The position numbers were made by a program, and so were the translations under genes. A stretch of 64,000 bases of DNA from Tomocerus qinae. Lineage: Eukaryota > Arthropoda > Collembola > Entomobryomorpha > Tomoceridae. A model generated the notes under the pieces. It did no database searches, was not told the origin of the DNA, and saw only the letters and a program-made list of their open reading frames with translations. Of this stretch, positions 21,808-33,882 are shown one piece after another. The first letter of the stretch is position 1; each line of letters begins with the position of its first letter. The stretch spans positions 10,602,001 through 10,666,000 of the forward strand of contig CM034546.1 of NCBI GenBank assembly GCA_020055645.1, given 5' to 3'.

Positions 21808-23787
21808 ATGTGTTTTATTCATTCATTCATTCTATTTTTATTATTTTTTATTATTATTAACAAAGTTCAATGTTTTCGAAATTTATCGTTTTATAGTAAT
21901 TGTGATTTTAACATGATTACTTTTAATCAATCCCAGTGGCAGACAGAATTTATGTTGTCGAACCAAAATGGCCAACCCTGGACCTTAGCTACAACAAATT
22001 ATAAGAAAACACTTTTTCGTCGCCATGAAAAATATCCTCGAGATTTATCAATAAATTTGTGCACTGTAAATATTCTAATAGAGCCAGACCCTGGTTTGGA
22101 ACATTTGGTCATTTTTGGAAAAGAAATAAATCGATTTAATTCAAGATTCATTATCGTCATTAAAGATGAATTGAAAACAATCAATTCAAACTGGCAATTA
22201 AGACTGATTCAAGATATGGTGTCCCCACTCTTTATATTGGCAATGAAAGGTGGGAACAATTATTCGGTTTACACGACATTTCTCTACAATCCTATCACAG
22301 AGTTCCCAGTTTTTCGTAAACTTGAAATTGGAGACTCGGAAGAAATATGGGAAAGAATTTGGAATAAGTTGAATGGGAATCTTCATGAAATTCAAATTGG
22401 TTGTACTTTATTCAATCTTTGGTCTCCAAACAGACAAAATAGAAAAATGGCAAAATGCAGGAAATCAATCTATACAACAATGAAAATTCAATATTATTGT
22501 CGAAATTCAGTAAGAGCTGTTGAATTAATGGCTGAAAGATTGAACTTCACTGCAGTTTATGGAAGGAGATATAAAAATTTAGAAGCAGAACATAAGCGGT
22601 GTGGAAGAATTGTTATGTTTACAGCAAAGAATGAGCCTTATAAAATAGATTGGTATGAAACTCTTTTCATTGAATACTTTAGGGAAATGATTCCGTATTA
22701 TTGCGAAGCCAATTATCGTTTTCTTGATACTCCTTTGGCGGTTCTTATCCAAAATACATTTGATGAATATTGCTGGTGGCTGATATTCTCGCTATTCCCC
22801 ATTTCATTTTATCTTTTGGGTATAAGATTTTCTACCTTATATAAGAAATTCGAGTACATTATTGTATCTACAATATCCGTTCTATTATATCAGGAAGTCT
22901 CCAATAAAGGGAGGAACATTTTGTACTTGGTAATTGTGACCATGGGATTTGTAATTGCTATTCAATATGATACTTGGATAACAAGCGAGATTATTGCACC
23001 GCCAGACAGAAAACAATTTATAGACTTTAAAGATCTCATCGTAAACGGATACAAATTGCTCTTAGAGAAAGACGATAGAGAGGGTGTGGATGACGAGAGC
23101 CCCGAATATTTTGAGAAATATAAAATTTTGAAGAGATATAACAAAAGTGTCCACAGATTCGATTTTGAAATCGATACATCACCTGATGACAAGGAAATGA
23201 GTAACACTTATATTAGATGGAAATTGTTGAACAACTTTTTATTGAAGATATTTGTCGTAATGGACAAAATGAGTAGTGAATACCTTGTGAACTCAATACC
23301 ATCTGAAGACACTTCAGATGGTGTTTGCATGACAGTAAAAGAAACGGATCTTGCTATTCCGATATCTTATTTATTCAGAGATTGTTACCGTTATAAATTC
23401 CAATCGTATTTTCATGTCATGCAAGAGAGAGGATTCTTGACATATTTTAGACAACAACACAATTTCGACTATCAATTAGAGAACAGACTATCCCATGCCA
23501 AACTGAAGTATGAAGAGTCTCGAAGTGTGGCAATAAGTCTTTCGATGAAGATTCACACCATTTTCTTCGTTTGTGGATACTTCTTACTTGGCTCATTTAT
23601 TACTCTGCTTCTAGAAAGATTGTGGCATCATAGACTAAATTTGCAAGTAATCCTTTTAGAGATTTTAGAAAAAACTAAAAATATTCACAAAAAGGTTAAA
23701 AGTGCAAATCGTGTAATTCCTGTTGCAATGGATGACGTCTTTGAATTGCGTAAGCCATTTTTAATAAATAAGGATTTCCCAAGGTGA
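21808..23787 (+). CDS. Ionotropic-receptor-like protein, paralogue 1
   Basis: Open frame of 659 codons. A strong signal peptide (SFILFLLFFIIINKVQC) starts at the ATG. The extracellular region (about 24-315) carries FYSNCDFNM and SNQNGQPWTLAT, shared with the 60-62.5 kb paralogue. M1 is about 322-341, the pore segment about 348-362, M3 about 369-391 (VTMGFVIAIQYDTWITSEI) and M4 about 582-603. It is a divergent IR/GluR-fold channel, probably chemosensory and at the plasma membrane; the ligand is unknown. Near the C terminus TTGCGTAAG matches the splice donor used in the paralogue. The coding sequence may therefore leave the frame at 23749 and join a later exon that I could not identify. The last ten residues are provisional. 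Confidence 0.75.
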   Translation: MCFIHSFILFLLFFIIINKVQCFRNLSFYSNCDFNMITFNQSQWQTEFMLSNQNGQPWTLATTNYKKTLFRRHEKYPRDLSINLCTVNILIEPDPGLEHLVIFGKEINRFNSRFIIVIKDELKTINSNWQLRLIQDMVSPLFILAMKGGNNYSVYTTFLYNPITEFPVFRKLEIGDSEEIWERIWNKLNGNLHEIQIGCTLFNLWSPNRQNRKMAKCRKSIYTTMKIQYYCRNSVRAVELMAERLNFTAVYGRRYKNLEAEHKRCGRIVMFTAKNEPYKIDWYETLFIEYFREMIPYYCEANYRFLDTPLAVLIQNTFDEYCWWLIFSLFPISFYLLGIRFSTLYKKFEYIIVSTISVLLYQEVSNKGRNILYLVIVTMGFVIAIQYDTWITSEIIAPPDRKQFIDFKDLIVNGYKLLLEKDDREGVDDESPEYFEKYKILKRYNKSVHRFDFEIDTSPDDKEMSNTYIRWKLLNNFLLKIFVVMDKMSSEYLVNSIPSEDTSDGVCMTVKETDLAIPISYLFRDCYRYKFQSYFHVMQERGFLTYFRQQHNFDYQLENRLSHAKLKYEESRSVAISLSMKIHTIFFVCGYFLLGSFITLLLERLWHHRLNLQVILLEILEKTKNIHKKVKSANRVIPVAMDDVFELRKPFLINKDFPR

Positions 23788-24968
23788 GGTAAATTTCTAT
23801 AGCAATACATTTATCGTAAATACACAGGTGAGGAAAGGACTCTATATTACCATTGAAATGATAAGGACAAACTTTGGGACGAATCGTCCCAGCTCATGGT
23901 ACCAATCCAAATTCAGTTAGGAACTCATTTTCATTTGAATGATCACAGAGATTACCATACAATTTGATAGTCATTTAGTTTCAAAATTAATTTTAAGTAC
24001 TTATGACATAATACTTATGGATCGAGATTAACGTAAAATTTTCAACAAATTAAATTCAGGATGCAATCTATGCAATGGAACACGCAGCAATTGCAATCAT
24101 GTATATTATGCAATCATGCCTGTCAATATGAGAAATATGCATGCAAGGAATCTAAGATGGGGACGGGACTGCTGGGACAAAAATTCATATTTTTGTCCCA
24201 GAGTTTGTCCACCGATATAAAGGTCCTTTCCCCACCTGTCTATGGATTTCCTAAGTTAATTAGATCACAAGTTCAAACTTCGGCCATGTAATTTGAAATA
24301 TTTTGCTGAAGTAAATCAGAATTTTTTCAAATCTAAAAGTAAAATGCTCAAGTTAGTGGAATCAATTGGGTAGATAGTTTATTTTTTATTTATATGCGCG
24401 TTATACATGTTTCAAATTTTAACAATTTTATTTCATACTTAGATATAACTAAACATGCATTGTCCTTTCAGGAAAAGGTTTTAATAGTTGACTTTTTTGA
24501 ATTGAACATGCAGCTAACAATATTCTGAAGGTGGATAAAGAACACAACAGTGACCAGTTCTTACCTGTAACTACCGATGCCATGTGACGGTTGAATTTAT
24601 TGAACATCGATCTCCGATATCTTTATCATTTCATCTCTGCTCATTTTCCTTTGCATTGAATGGAATGGACGCAAGGCCATAGCGAGGTTGCACGTGCCTC
24701 AGTGTCCCTATCTTCCGAAATCGAGAAAAATAAAGAAAATTTTTTCTTAAAACCCAAAAATTCGCTAAAATTATCATATTGTTTCTCATTATTTTTGTTG
24801 CTACCCCCTTGACCATGCTTCTAGATACTTGCCTAAATAGAGGATTATTAAAGAGGTATGTACTTGTAGCTTTATGTACTACTTTTCTGTCTTTGTTCAA
24901 TTCGCTGTCTATATATAGTACGGCCGCATTGTGAGGTTTTGGTCTTTTCATTATTAGCGGTTCTTGAG
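23788..24968. other. Downstream of receptor, no firm gene
   Basis: May contain an unrecognised 3' exon of the receptor gene. A minus-strand open frame at 24631-24993 runs into the end of the hAT-type MITE and shows no known domain. Confidence 0.35.
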
Positions 24969-25557
24969 CAGTGTACAAAATACCATTTACCACTTACCAC
25001 TGGTAAGTGGTTTTTAATGGTATTTAACGTTAAATACCACTGCCTAAAAAGTAGTGGTAAGTGGTATAAATGGTAAAAAAGGTAAAAATAGTTTCATTTA
25101 AATTTCGTGTTGGAATTTTGAATAAAGTTCGGTGCCAAAGTATGAAATAGCTTAGCAGATGATCATTGTTGTCACAAATTGATAAGTGTTCATCAATCAG
25201 AGTAGGATTCAACCAATGGGGCGCTAACAACCCTTGCCGATTAAGAAATTAATTGCAATTAAATTAGCATCAATTTTAAATGGGCGATATCAAATACAAT
25301 CTTTCCTTCTTCATTTTTTTGATACTTTTGGTTACAATATGATTAATTTAATTGATTAAGGGGCTAATTGGAAATATTTCATAGAAAATAAAGTTTTAAA
25401 ACTTATATAATTTAGGAAGTCTAGTGTATCTGTATTTTGCTGTCTAATCAATTGCTGAAATTTACCATTTTTACCATTAAATGCATTTTTACCATTAAGT
25501 GCATTTTTACCACTGTGATGGTAAAAAAGGCTAAAAAGTGGTAAATTTGGTACACTG
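24969..25557. mobile_element. hAT-type MITE, 589 bp, with 8-bp TSD
   Basis: Ends CAGTGTACAAAATACC and GGTAAATTTGGTACACTG form the terminal inverted repeats. The 8-base sequence TTCTTGAG flanks both sides (24961-24968 and 25558-25565). Eight-base duplications and CAG...CTG ends are hallmarks of the hAT superfamily. The subterminal regions consist of many TTTACCAT/ATGGTAAA motifs in both orientations. No transposase is encoded, so it is non-autonomous. Confidence 0.85.
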
Positions 25558-25689
25558 TTCTTGAGCTTGCTATGATAATCAATTAAAATTTCAGAAATAC
25601 TTTAATTGATAAATACCACTTTTTAACTTATCGTATGTAATCGCTTGCCTTGCCATTCCTAGTGATCAATAAATTGTTTCTGACAGAAC

Positions 25690-26410
25690 TATTTAAGGTA
25701 TCATCAAATATTCATAACATACTTGTGTGCTTTCGCTCGGAAGTTTGTGCTTTTAATACATGAAGGTTTCGGACGTGAATCGGTTTCCCACAAAATGCAA
25801 TTTGCTTATTCCGTTTCTAGTGTATATATGATGTGTTACGTGATCCCTTTGTAAAAGACCTGTAATGGTTTTTGTGGTATAATTAACGTTTCAGATTTTG
25901 TGGAAAATTTGTGAAAAATGATTGTTTTTAAGTAGGCTTCGGCATCATTTGTGTTATTAAGTTGCCAAAATAATATATGATTTTACTTGTGATTTGAGAA
26001 TTTGCTAACTGGTTAATAAAAGTCTATAAAATCACTTCTTAAATTTTAATACATTTTATTTCATTTTATGTACTAATAAAACTTGGTAGATCCTCGCGTT
26101 GTTATTTTACCAGGACATGACTACAACGACCGCTGGAAACATCCGATTTCTGCCTCGAAAACTTTTCGCAGCAGTTTTTAATAATTCATTTGGCATTTTG
26201 GTAACGATAATTTTCAGCATCAATCTACTGTACAGCCATTCCAGAAAAAGGAAAAGAAAACAATGATTCTGGCAGAAGTATTTAGGGTCTCATCAAACAT
26301 TCATAAGATACCTGTGTGTTTTGGCCCGAAAGTTTGTGCTTCTAATAGACGAAGGTCCTCGCTGATGTCAATCGATTTCCTACAAAATAGATTGAGGGAG
26401 TTCTGTTTCT
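25690..26410. repeat. Direct repeat pair (25690-25820 and 26270-26410)
   Basis: The two segments of about 130 bp share TCATCAAA.ATTCATAA, GAAAGTTTGTGCTT-like and TTTCC.ACAAAAT blocks in the same order, separated by about 450 bp of unrelated sequence. A plus-strand frame in the second copy is not conserved in the first. Confidence 0.55.
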
Positions 26411-26474
26411 GTGTTGGAACAAACCTTTCAAGGACTCCATCCGGGTACAATACAATGACTGGGTGACAACACCT

Positions 26475-26820
26475 GGAAGCATTGAATTAACCAAAGGAGG
26501 AAACCCCAAGCCACCCCCTCATTACTTATTGTCTGCAATTGGATCAAGGAAGCCCGGGATAACATTCCTAAAGATGTAATAAAAAATAAACGGAACCTAT
26601 GGAAGCATTACTCTCCTCTGACGAAGAAAATTAATTACATTCTAATAAAACTTTTTTTAAATAATGCATTGATAATCTAAAAAATATTGATTTTGAAACT
26701 ATAATTCCCCGTTTCGAAATAATTCCCCATACGGGGAACTACATCGATTTTTCTTGGACAAAAAGTGGCCATAAAAACTATAATTCCCCCGAGGTGCTAA
26801 TTCAATAAACACGGTATACG
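26475..26820 (+). mobile_element. 3' remnant of a pogo-like DNA transposon, second copy
   Basis: One frame reads IVCNWIKEARDNIPKDVIKN, the pattern of the conserved C-terminal end of pogo/Tigger DDE transposases (WI.EAW..IP...I). An acidic stretch and the same AATTCCCC/GGGGAACT non-coding end as at 20638-20925 follow. It is out of frame and partial, so inactive. Confidence 0.45.
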
Positions 26821-28149
26821 TAAAATATAATGTAAAAGTGCTTTTTCTTCTTCTATGCCGGTCTTTGTATATTTATAATCAACAATGAAAAAGCATCACT
26901 ACATATATAAAGTTCTTTTGTTGTTATGAAAAATGACCACACACCCTTATATTATAGTACTGCGCAAAACATTGTTCAGTTCAGTGTCCATAAGTTGTTC
27001 TGCTCTGTCCGTCTGGGTATAATTTGTGTGTAGTCATGAATAAAAAAAGCACAATATTAAAATATCCATATAGTAATCACTCTCTCACCAATACATAGAT
27101 ATATATCTGTCACAATTATATGAACCAATGAACCATTATACAATTCTAACAGATTAGAATTCAAGCCTTTGGGACAAAGTATAGCTGATGTAAATGAAGG
27201 ACATATAACTAATTCATTAATCGTACCGTACCTGATTGTCCACAATGAACTTTATCAAAAAGTGAATCATTCATTCTAATGATCCATCTGCGTGAAGTAC
27301 CAAAAAGTGATAATTTATGTGCATGAGGAATTCGCTGAATTGGACGCAAATGTTTATGTAGACAATAAAATGCCCAAAACTTATTTATAACTATCATTAC
27401 GTCAATGCAATATCTGTGCTAAAAGCTACTGCACCCATCAACAATATAAATACTGAAAAAGTCCCATCAAAATAATCACGATATAATTATAAGTAAATTT
27501 TGCTCAATATTAGATAAAAATTTGTTAGTTAATTAATGCATAAAAATGTATTATTATGATTCTTTGTTACCTATATTTTTAATCTTTTAAACCATGCACA
27601 ATTCGTTGTAAATTTTAAATAATTTTTGTCTGCATTTATTACTAATTGGATTTCAATAAATGCCTCTTGGGTGCCTTCAGTTTGAACAAGTGGTCAAATT
27701 AAAGTAGTAATTCAGGAATTTTAGCCTTCTTAACATTGAAACCTTCAAACTAAATATGATAATCAATCAACTATGAGATAATCAATTTTTAGTATATTCG
27801 AACGAGGCAAATTTTAGATTGATACCTCTACATGTCATCTATCGTTTTCCATTTGCAGAGAAGCTGAATAATTAAGTATACACCAAAGAAAGTTTTCAAA
27901 ATTATTTCAAAATGATTGTGAAAAATATTTACATCATGTCAATTTATTTCTAAGATATACAAGTGACAATTATAGATTTTGCAATTTTTAAGTGCCTAGA
28001 ATCTATTTTAGAGGTATCACATTTACAGTTTATATAATTTAATTTAAAAAACATTGGGCATCATCCTTTATTGTCGTTTTTAAGTAATCAGTTACACCAT
28101 TGTTATTAGCACCAGTAGTAAATAATGGCCCCTGGAATTTGGATCGGCC

Positions 28150-29372
28150 TTATAGAAGATCGTAATTCCTTAAAGCATCTTGATAACTAGGTGGTGCCTC
28201 TAAATAGAAATAGCAAAACGTGTATGAGATATTAGTCTTACATTACACCTGATATATCAATAAGTCCAATGATATAGTAATAATGTAATTAAAATCTATC
28301 GACAGAACTTTAAATGAAAAATCCTATTGAGTATAATTTTACTTTTGTAAACTGACAATTATCATTTCAAATATGTGCTTACCAAAAGGTGGCGGCTCTG
28401 TATTAATTGTATTCCCAAAACCAGGATTAAAAGGAGGCTGCGGCTGGGACATTTTAAGGCTTTCGAGGGAACAAATTCCATATTTTTATGTTAAACATGA
28501 TTTATAAGTGTTAGAGAGCAGAGCTCCCTATAATGCCTACGCTAAAAGGAGCGAACAGCCCGTAGTGCGCCGTTCCCTCCAACCCAACATTCCTTCCAGC
28601 AAAGCAAGTTGTCGTAGTAGTCGACATGCTGCTCCGCCACAATCTACACTTCCATTCGGTCAGCCATTGCACCAACACTGAGAACCTCGTCTTCTCCAGT
28701 ATTTCTTATATTCTAAATTCAATTCTGATCTTTGTCAATTAAGTAACTGTCATATTAAATTGTGCTTTCTTTAAACTATACTACGGAAGTCTATTGGCAA
28801 TTGGATTGATTGGGCAAGCACGAAACCTAACCCCGAGATACATTGAATCATAATTCATATTATATTATTATTTATATTCAGTAATACACATACAACATTA
28901 CATCCACATTTCCTAAAATTATTATGAGTTTGCTGTTACTACAGTAGAGCAGCGGCAGACTCATAATATAAGTATACAGAATGGATTTTGGCCCTATTAT
29001 AGTTTACCAATAGGAAAGTCTTTTAAAAAATAATTTTGCATGGAATAATTTCTGCATTTACCTAATCGTTACTGGAGGAATTGTGTTTGAAATTGCAATA
29101 TTTGGTTGTACTGAGTTACCTGAAAACAATAAAGTAATTTATTATTTTGTTCACCAAAAAGTAAATTTAGTCTATTTTATCATACTGGTTAAGAAACCAG
29201 GATTTCTGTCATTTTGATAAGATTGTATGACTTACGTTGGCTTTCAGCGTCTTCTAAACATTTAGAATTCTTTGTGCGATAGCGACAGATAATTATAGCA
29301 ATTAAAATTATTATTCCTGAAGAGATAACAATCCCAAGGATTACTGTCGTAGTATCCAGAATATCGTCATCC
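28150..29372 (-). pseudogene. PPSY-tail membrane protein, copy C, lacking exon 1
   Basis: Exons 2-5 are intact: 29236-29372, 29062-29119, 28383-28459, 28150-28199, all GT-AG and in the family's phases. Exon 2 encodes an acidic juxtamembrane segment (DDDILDTT), a helix (VILGIVISSGIIILIAIII) and CRYR. Exon 4 encodes SQPQPPFNPGFG. Exon 5 encodes APPSYQDALRNYDLL and a stop. No signal-peptide exon was found upstream; the duplicated sequence ends within intron 1. It is either a 5'-truncated pseudogene or a gene with a new, distant first exon. Its reading frame beyond exon 1 has no defect. Confidence 0.55.
28510..28971. mobile_element. Insertion of about 460 bp in intron of copy C
   Basis: A block richer in G+C than its surroundings interrupts the duplicated segment. 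TATAAG stands on both sides and may be a 6-base target duplication. The sequence starts with TGTTAGAG and has no coding frame. It could be a solo LTR fossil or another non-autonomous element; the class is not settled. Confidence 0.45.
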
Positions 29373-29640
29373 CTGTCAGTTCAATTAAGAGAAATGTTTA
29401 GCCACCATATTCAAATACCCATTTACAAATAAAATATTATATTTAAAACGTTAACATCACATGTACCCTCACAGCCAAAATGGCCGCAATTGGGTTCAAG
29501 GTTGAAATCGAACACATTTTGAAAACTTATTTATTTATCTAACCTTAAAATAATATTTTATCCAAAATTGCAATAAAAAATTTTAATATTAATTGCCAGA
29601 TAAAATGTGCAGGTATTCGACTGTAGTTAATACTATGAAT

Positions 29641-31357
29641 TAAATGGGGCATTTGGAGCACTCATAGGGATTTAGCATGTAACTTTCATTTCCTCTTGGA
29701 GGCCGAAAATCTAATTGATGCACAACTTTTACATTAACAACGTATTTACGTCATAATTAATGCTTATCGATTAACTTTTCATTGGCCTACTTTCAAGTTA
29801 GAAATTTGTCAATACCAGTTTTAAAAACAAAACCTTCATTTTTTTGCAACTGTTCCGTTTCGCCATTGAGATTGATGTGTCCCTAATGTTTATTAAATGC
29901 AAGCCGTTACTCGTCATATTTGGGGATGTTGTTGACAGTCGATTCCACATTGAATGACCCTTTTCCACAGTGGTAGTGGTGGTATTGTGAATTGGCGGGC
30001 TAGAAGGCTTAATCCCATTCAACTTGTTTTCTCTGCATGAATGGAGCTATCCCACATCTGAGGGGTCTAAGAGTCCGACGAACCATTTTACACTCGAAAA
30101 AACTGATAGCTATTGCTGTATAACTGTTTGCAGATTACATCCTACCAAATGTTAATCAACACAAAAATGAGTAAATTTAGTGATTTATACAACACACTCC
30201 CACAGTTTTAACTTTAGCTACGCCGCATGTCGAGTCACAAATAATACAATTCTATCAGAAAATTACTATTCTCATTATAATAATAGCTACACAAGTACTC
30301 TTTAACATCAACCTACGACTTTCAAGAGTGTTCATCCCATAGTCAGAACCTTAAATGATCAGTTTCATAACGATCGGTTTCATAGAAATCGTTTTATGAT
30401 TTTTTGAAATTCAAATTTTAACATGGGAGGGATAGGGAAAAACTCAAATTGCAAAACCTATCTTCTCCTACAGCACAGTTTTCAACCAATCATTATCAAA
30501 TTATTTTTGCAGCTTCTAAGGATCAATATTGAGGTCCTCAAGTAGCGGATTTTTGATATTTTGATTCTACGATTTTTAAATGAATTTAGAAAATTCAATT
30601 ATCCATTCGTCCTTCTCCGTGTTTAAGGGGCTACTGTAAATACGCACCGTGAATGCGACCATGGCTGACATAGGTGGCGCATGTTCTATTTCCCTTCAGC
30701 TTTAGTTACACCTAAACCTGCTCCGTTGTTGGGGCTGCGAGAAACGAACAGTTTAATAGTTTCAATAAACATAAGTTGAAACAGATATAAATTTTTCGAT
30801 TCTTCAGTTTTCATCTTTGAATATCTGTCAAATCATTCATGATTTACAGTAAAATAATTGGAACAATAAAAATATAAGGGGTAATTAAAATAACCCGTGA
30901 CAAAAATAAGTGACGGGATAGATTAAAACTAAATAACGAGGAAGATTAAAACTAAATAACGAGAAAGATTAAAATGAGTAAAAAAGATTAAAGTAACAAG
31001 GTTAACTAAAATAACGAGGTTAACTAAAATGTTGAAAATGTTTGAAATTAAGTGTTTGTTTAAAATGACGGGGTTATTTAAAATGACAGGTTATTTAAAA
31101 TGACGGGGTTATTTAAAATGACGGGGTTATTTAAAATGACGTGGTTATCTATATAATAATAGCAATTCATTTCACCTTTAACATCAATCTACGACTTTCA
31201 AATTTTTACAAGATGTTAACATCATAGTCAGAACCCCAAACCTCAATTTTCAAAACGATATCTTTCATAGAAATCGTTTTATGATTTTTTGAATTTCGAA
31301 TTTTAACATTGAAGGAGTGGGAGAAAACGCTCCGATCTGTCACCCTTTGTCCAGAAA
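29641..31357. repeat. Unique and short-tandem DNA left of the satellite
   Basis: No gene seen. A diverged direct repeat pair is present: 30280-30470 and 31150-31345, both with ATAGAAATCGTTTTATGATT. Between them lie short tandem arrays. One at about 30890-31040 is built on GATTAAAACTAAATAACGAG. Another at about 31060-31146 has about five units of an 18-base repeat with AAAATGACGGGG. Confidence 0.65.
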
Positions 31358-33882
31358 ATGTAGATATAAAGTATAAACCAATTCAATATAAAATATTTAT
31401 TAAAGTTTGCTAGTCTATACATGAAAACCAGGCAACAAGACGGCTTTTGCAATATATACATTACACTCCCTCAAAGTGCCATTAGTGTTTTACATTCGTT
31501 TGCAAAATCAAAAAATATATTCCAAATCATATACATAAATATAATTAGAAGTTAATTTAGGCACATTACAAATCCGATAACCGGTATGCTTATCCAAAGG
31601 GTACAGATAGTTTCCCTAAAACACAAATACCGTTTCATATTTGAAAAATATATATGGCAATAAAAAATAAACCAAATCATTTTTAAAAAATACTTTAAAA
31701 TTGTTAGTGATACAATAGAGACCAGGGAACCCTTATGTTTTTGTAATGTATTCATTACACTCATACAAAATTCCAATACTGTTTTACAACGATAACATTG
31801 ATAGTAAAAAATATTTATAGTTGTCGTTGTCAATACTATTGAAAATTAAGTTAAGTTGAAATTAAAACTATATAACCAGAACGTTTTTCAAGGGGGCAGA
31901 TCTTGTCCTCTCAAAAATCCATTACAGTTTTATAAATGTAAAAATGTGGATATAAAGTATAAACCAATTCAATATAAAATATTTATTAAAGTTTGCTAGT
32001 CTATACATGAAAACCAGGCAACAAGACGGCTTTTGCAATATATACATTACACTCCCTCAAAGTGCCATTAGTGTTTTACATTCGTTTGCAAAATCAAAAA
32101 ATATATTCCAAATCATACACATAAATATAATTAGAAGTTAATTTAGGCACATTACAAATCCGATAACCGGTATGCTTATCCAAAGGGTACAGATAGTTTC
32201 CCTAAAACACAAATACCGTTTCATATTTGTAAATATATGGCAATAAAAAATAAACCAAATCATTTTTAAAAAATACTTTAAAAATTGTTAGTGATACAAT
32301 AGAGACCAGGGAACCCTTATGTTTTTGTAATTTATTCATTACACTCATACAAAATTCCAATACTGTTTTACAACGATAACATTGATAGTAAAAAATATTT
32401 ATAGTTGTCGTTGTCAATACTATTGAAAATTTAGTTAAATTGAAATTGAAACTATATAACCAGAACGTTTTTCAAGGGGGCAGATGTAGACCTCTCAAAA
32501 ATCCATTACAGTTTTATAAATGCAAAAATGTGGATATAAAGTATAAACCAATTCAATATAAAATATTTATTAAAGTTTGCTAGTCTATACATGAAAACCA
32601 GGCAACAAGACGGCTTTTGCAATATATACATTACACTCCCTCAAAGTGCCATTAGTGTTTTACATTCGTTTGCAAAATCAAAAAATGTATTCCAAATCAT
32701 ATGCATAAATATTATTAGAAGTTAATTTAGGCACATTACAAATCCGATAACCGGTATGCTTATCCAAAGGGTACAGATAGTTTCAATAAAACACAAATAC
32801 CGTTTCATATTTGAAAATATATGGCAATAAAAAATAAACCAAATCATTTTTAAAAAATACTTTAAAAATTGTTAGTGATACAATAGAGACCAGGGAACCC
32901 GTAAGTTTTTGTAATGTATTCATTACACTCATACAAAATTCCAATACTGTCTTACAACGATAACATTGGAAGTAAAAAATATTTATAGTTGTCGTTGTCA
33001 ATACTATTGAAAATTAAGTTAAGTTGAAATTAAAACTATATAACCAGAACGTTTTTCAAGGGGGCAGATCTAGTCCTCTCAAAAATCCATTACAGTTTTA
33101 TAAATGTAAAAATGTGGATATAAAGTATAAACCAATTCAATATAAAATATTTATTAAAGTTTGCTAGTCTATACATGAAAACCAGGCAACAAGACGGCTT
33201 TTGCAATATATACATTACACTCCCTCAAAGTGCCATTAGTGTTTTACATTCGTTTGCAAAATCAAAAAATATATTCCAAATCATACACATAAATATAATT
33301 AGAAGTTAATTTAGGCACATTACAAATCCGATAACCGGTATGCTTATCCAAAGGGTACAGATAGTTTCCCTAAAACACAAATACCGTTTCATATTTGAAA
33401 ATATATGGCAATAAAAAATAAACCAAATCATTTTTAAAAAATACTTTAAAAATTGTTAGTGATACAATAGAGACCAGGGAACCCTTATGTTTTTGTAATG
33501 TATTCATTACACTCATACAAAGTTCCAATACTGTTTTACAACGATAACATTGATAGTAAAAAATATTTATAGTTGTCGTTGTCAATACTATTGAAAATTA
33601 AGTTAAGTTGAAATTAAAACTATATAACCAGAACGTTTTTCAAGGGGGCAGATGTAGTCCTCTCAAAAATCCATTAGAGTTTGATTGATTGATTGATTGA
33701 TTAGCTTTATTGTCAAACATTGTTCAGCTAGCAAACAAGCTGGTCTCCCACAAGGGACATTAAAATATTACAAAGAAAATGTCAATATGTAATAATTACA
33801 GTAAATACAATATGAATACAGGTAACCGTTATTTATAGTTAATTATATTGATAGCAGTAAAAAAAACCGAAATATGAAAAGA

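Larger units (their letters stand above)
26931..29640. repeat. Segmental duplication, copy 2 (contains gene copy C)
   Basis: Direct match to 14724-17190. It differs by an insertion of about 460 bp at 28510-28971 and by lacking the hairpin element of copy 1. Homology stops abruptly near 29640, before the position where exon 1 should lie. Confidence 0.75.

Noticed and set aside
24631-24993. Minus-strand frame of 120 codons
   Set aside because: Its first codons lie in the hAT-type MITE, and the remainder has no known domain.
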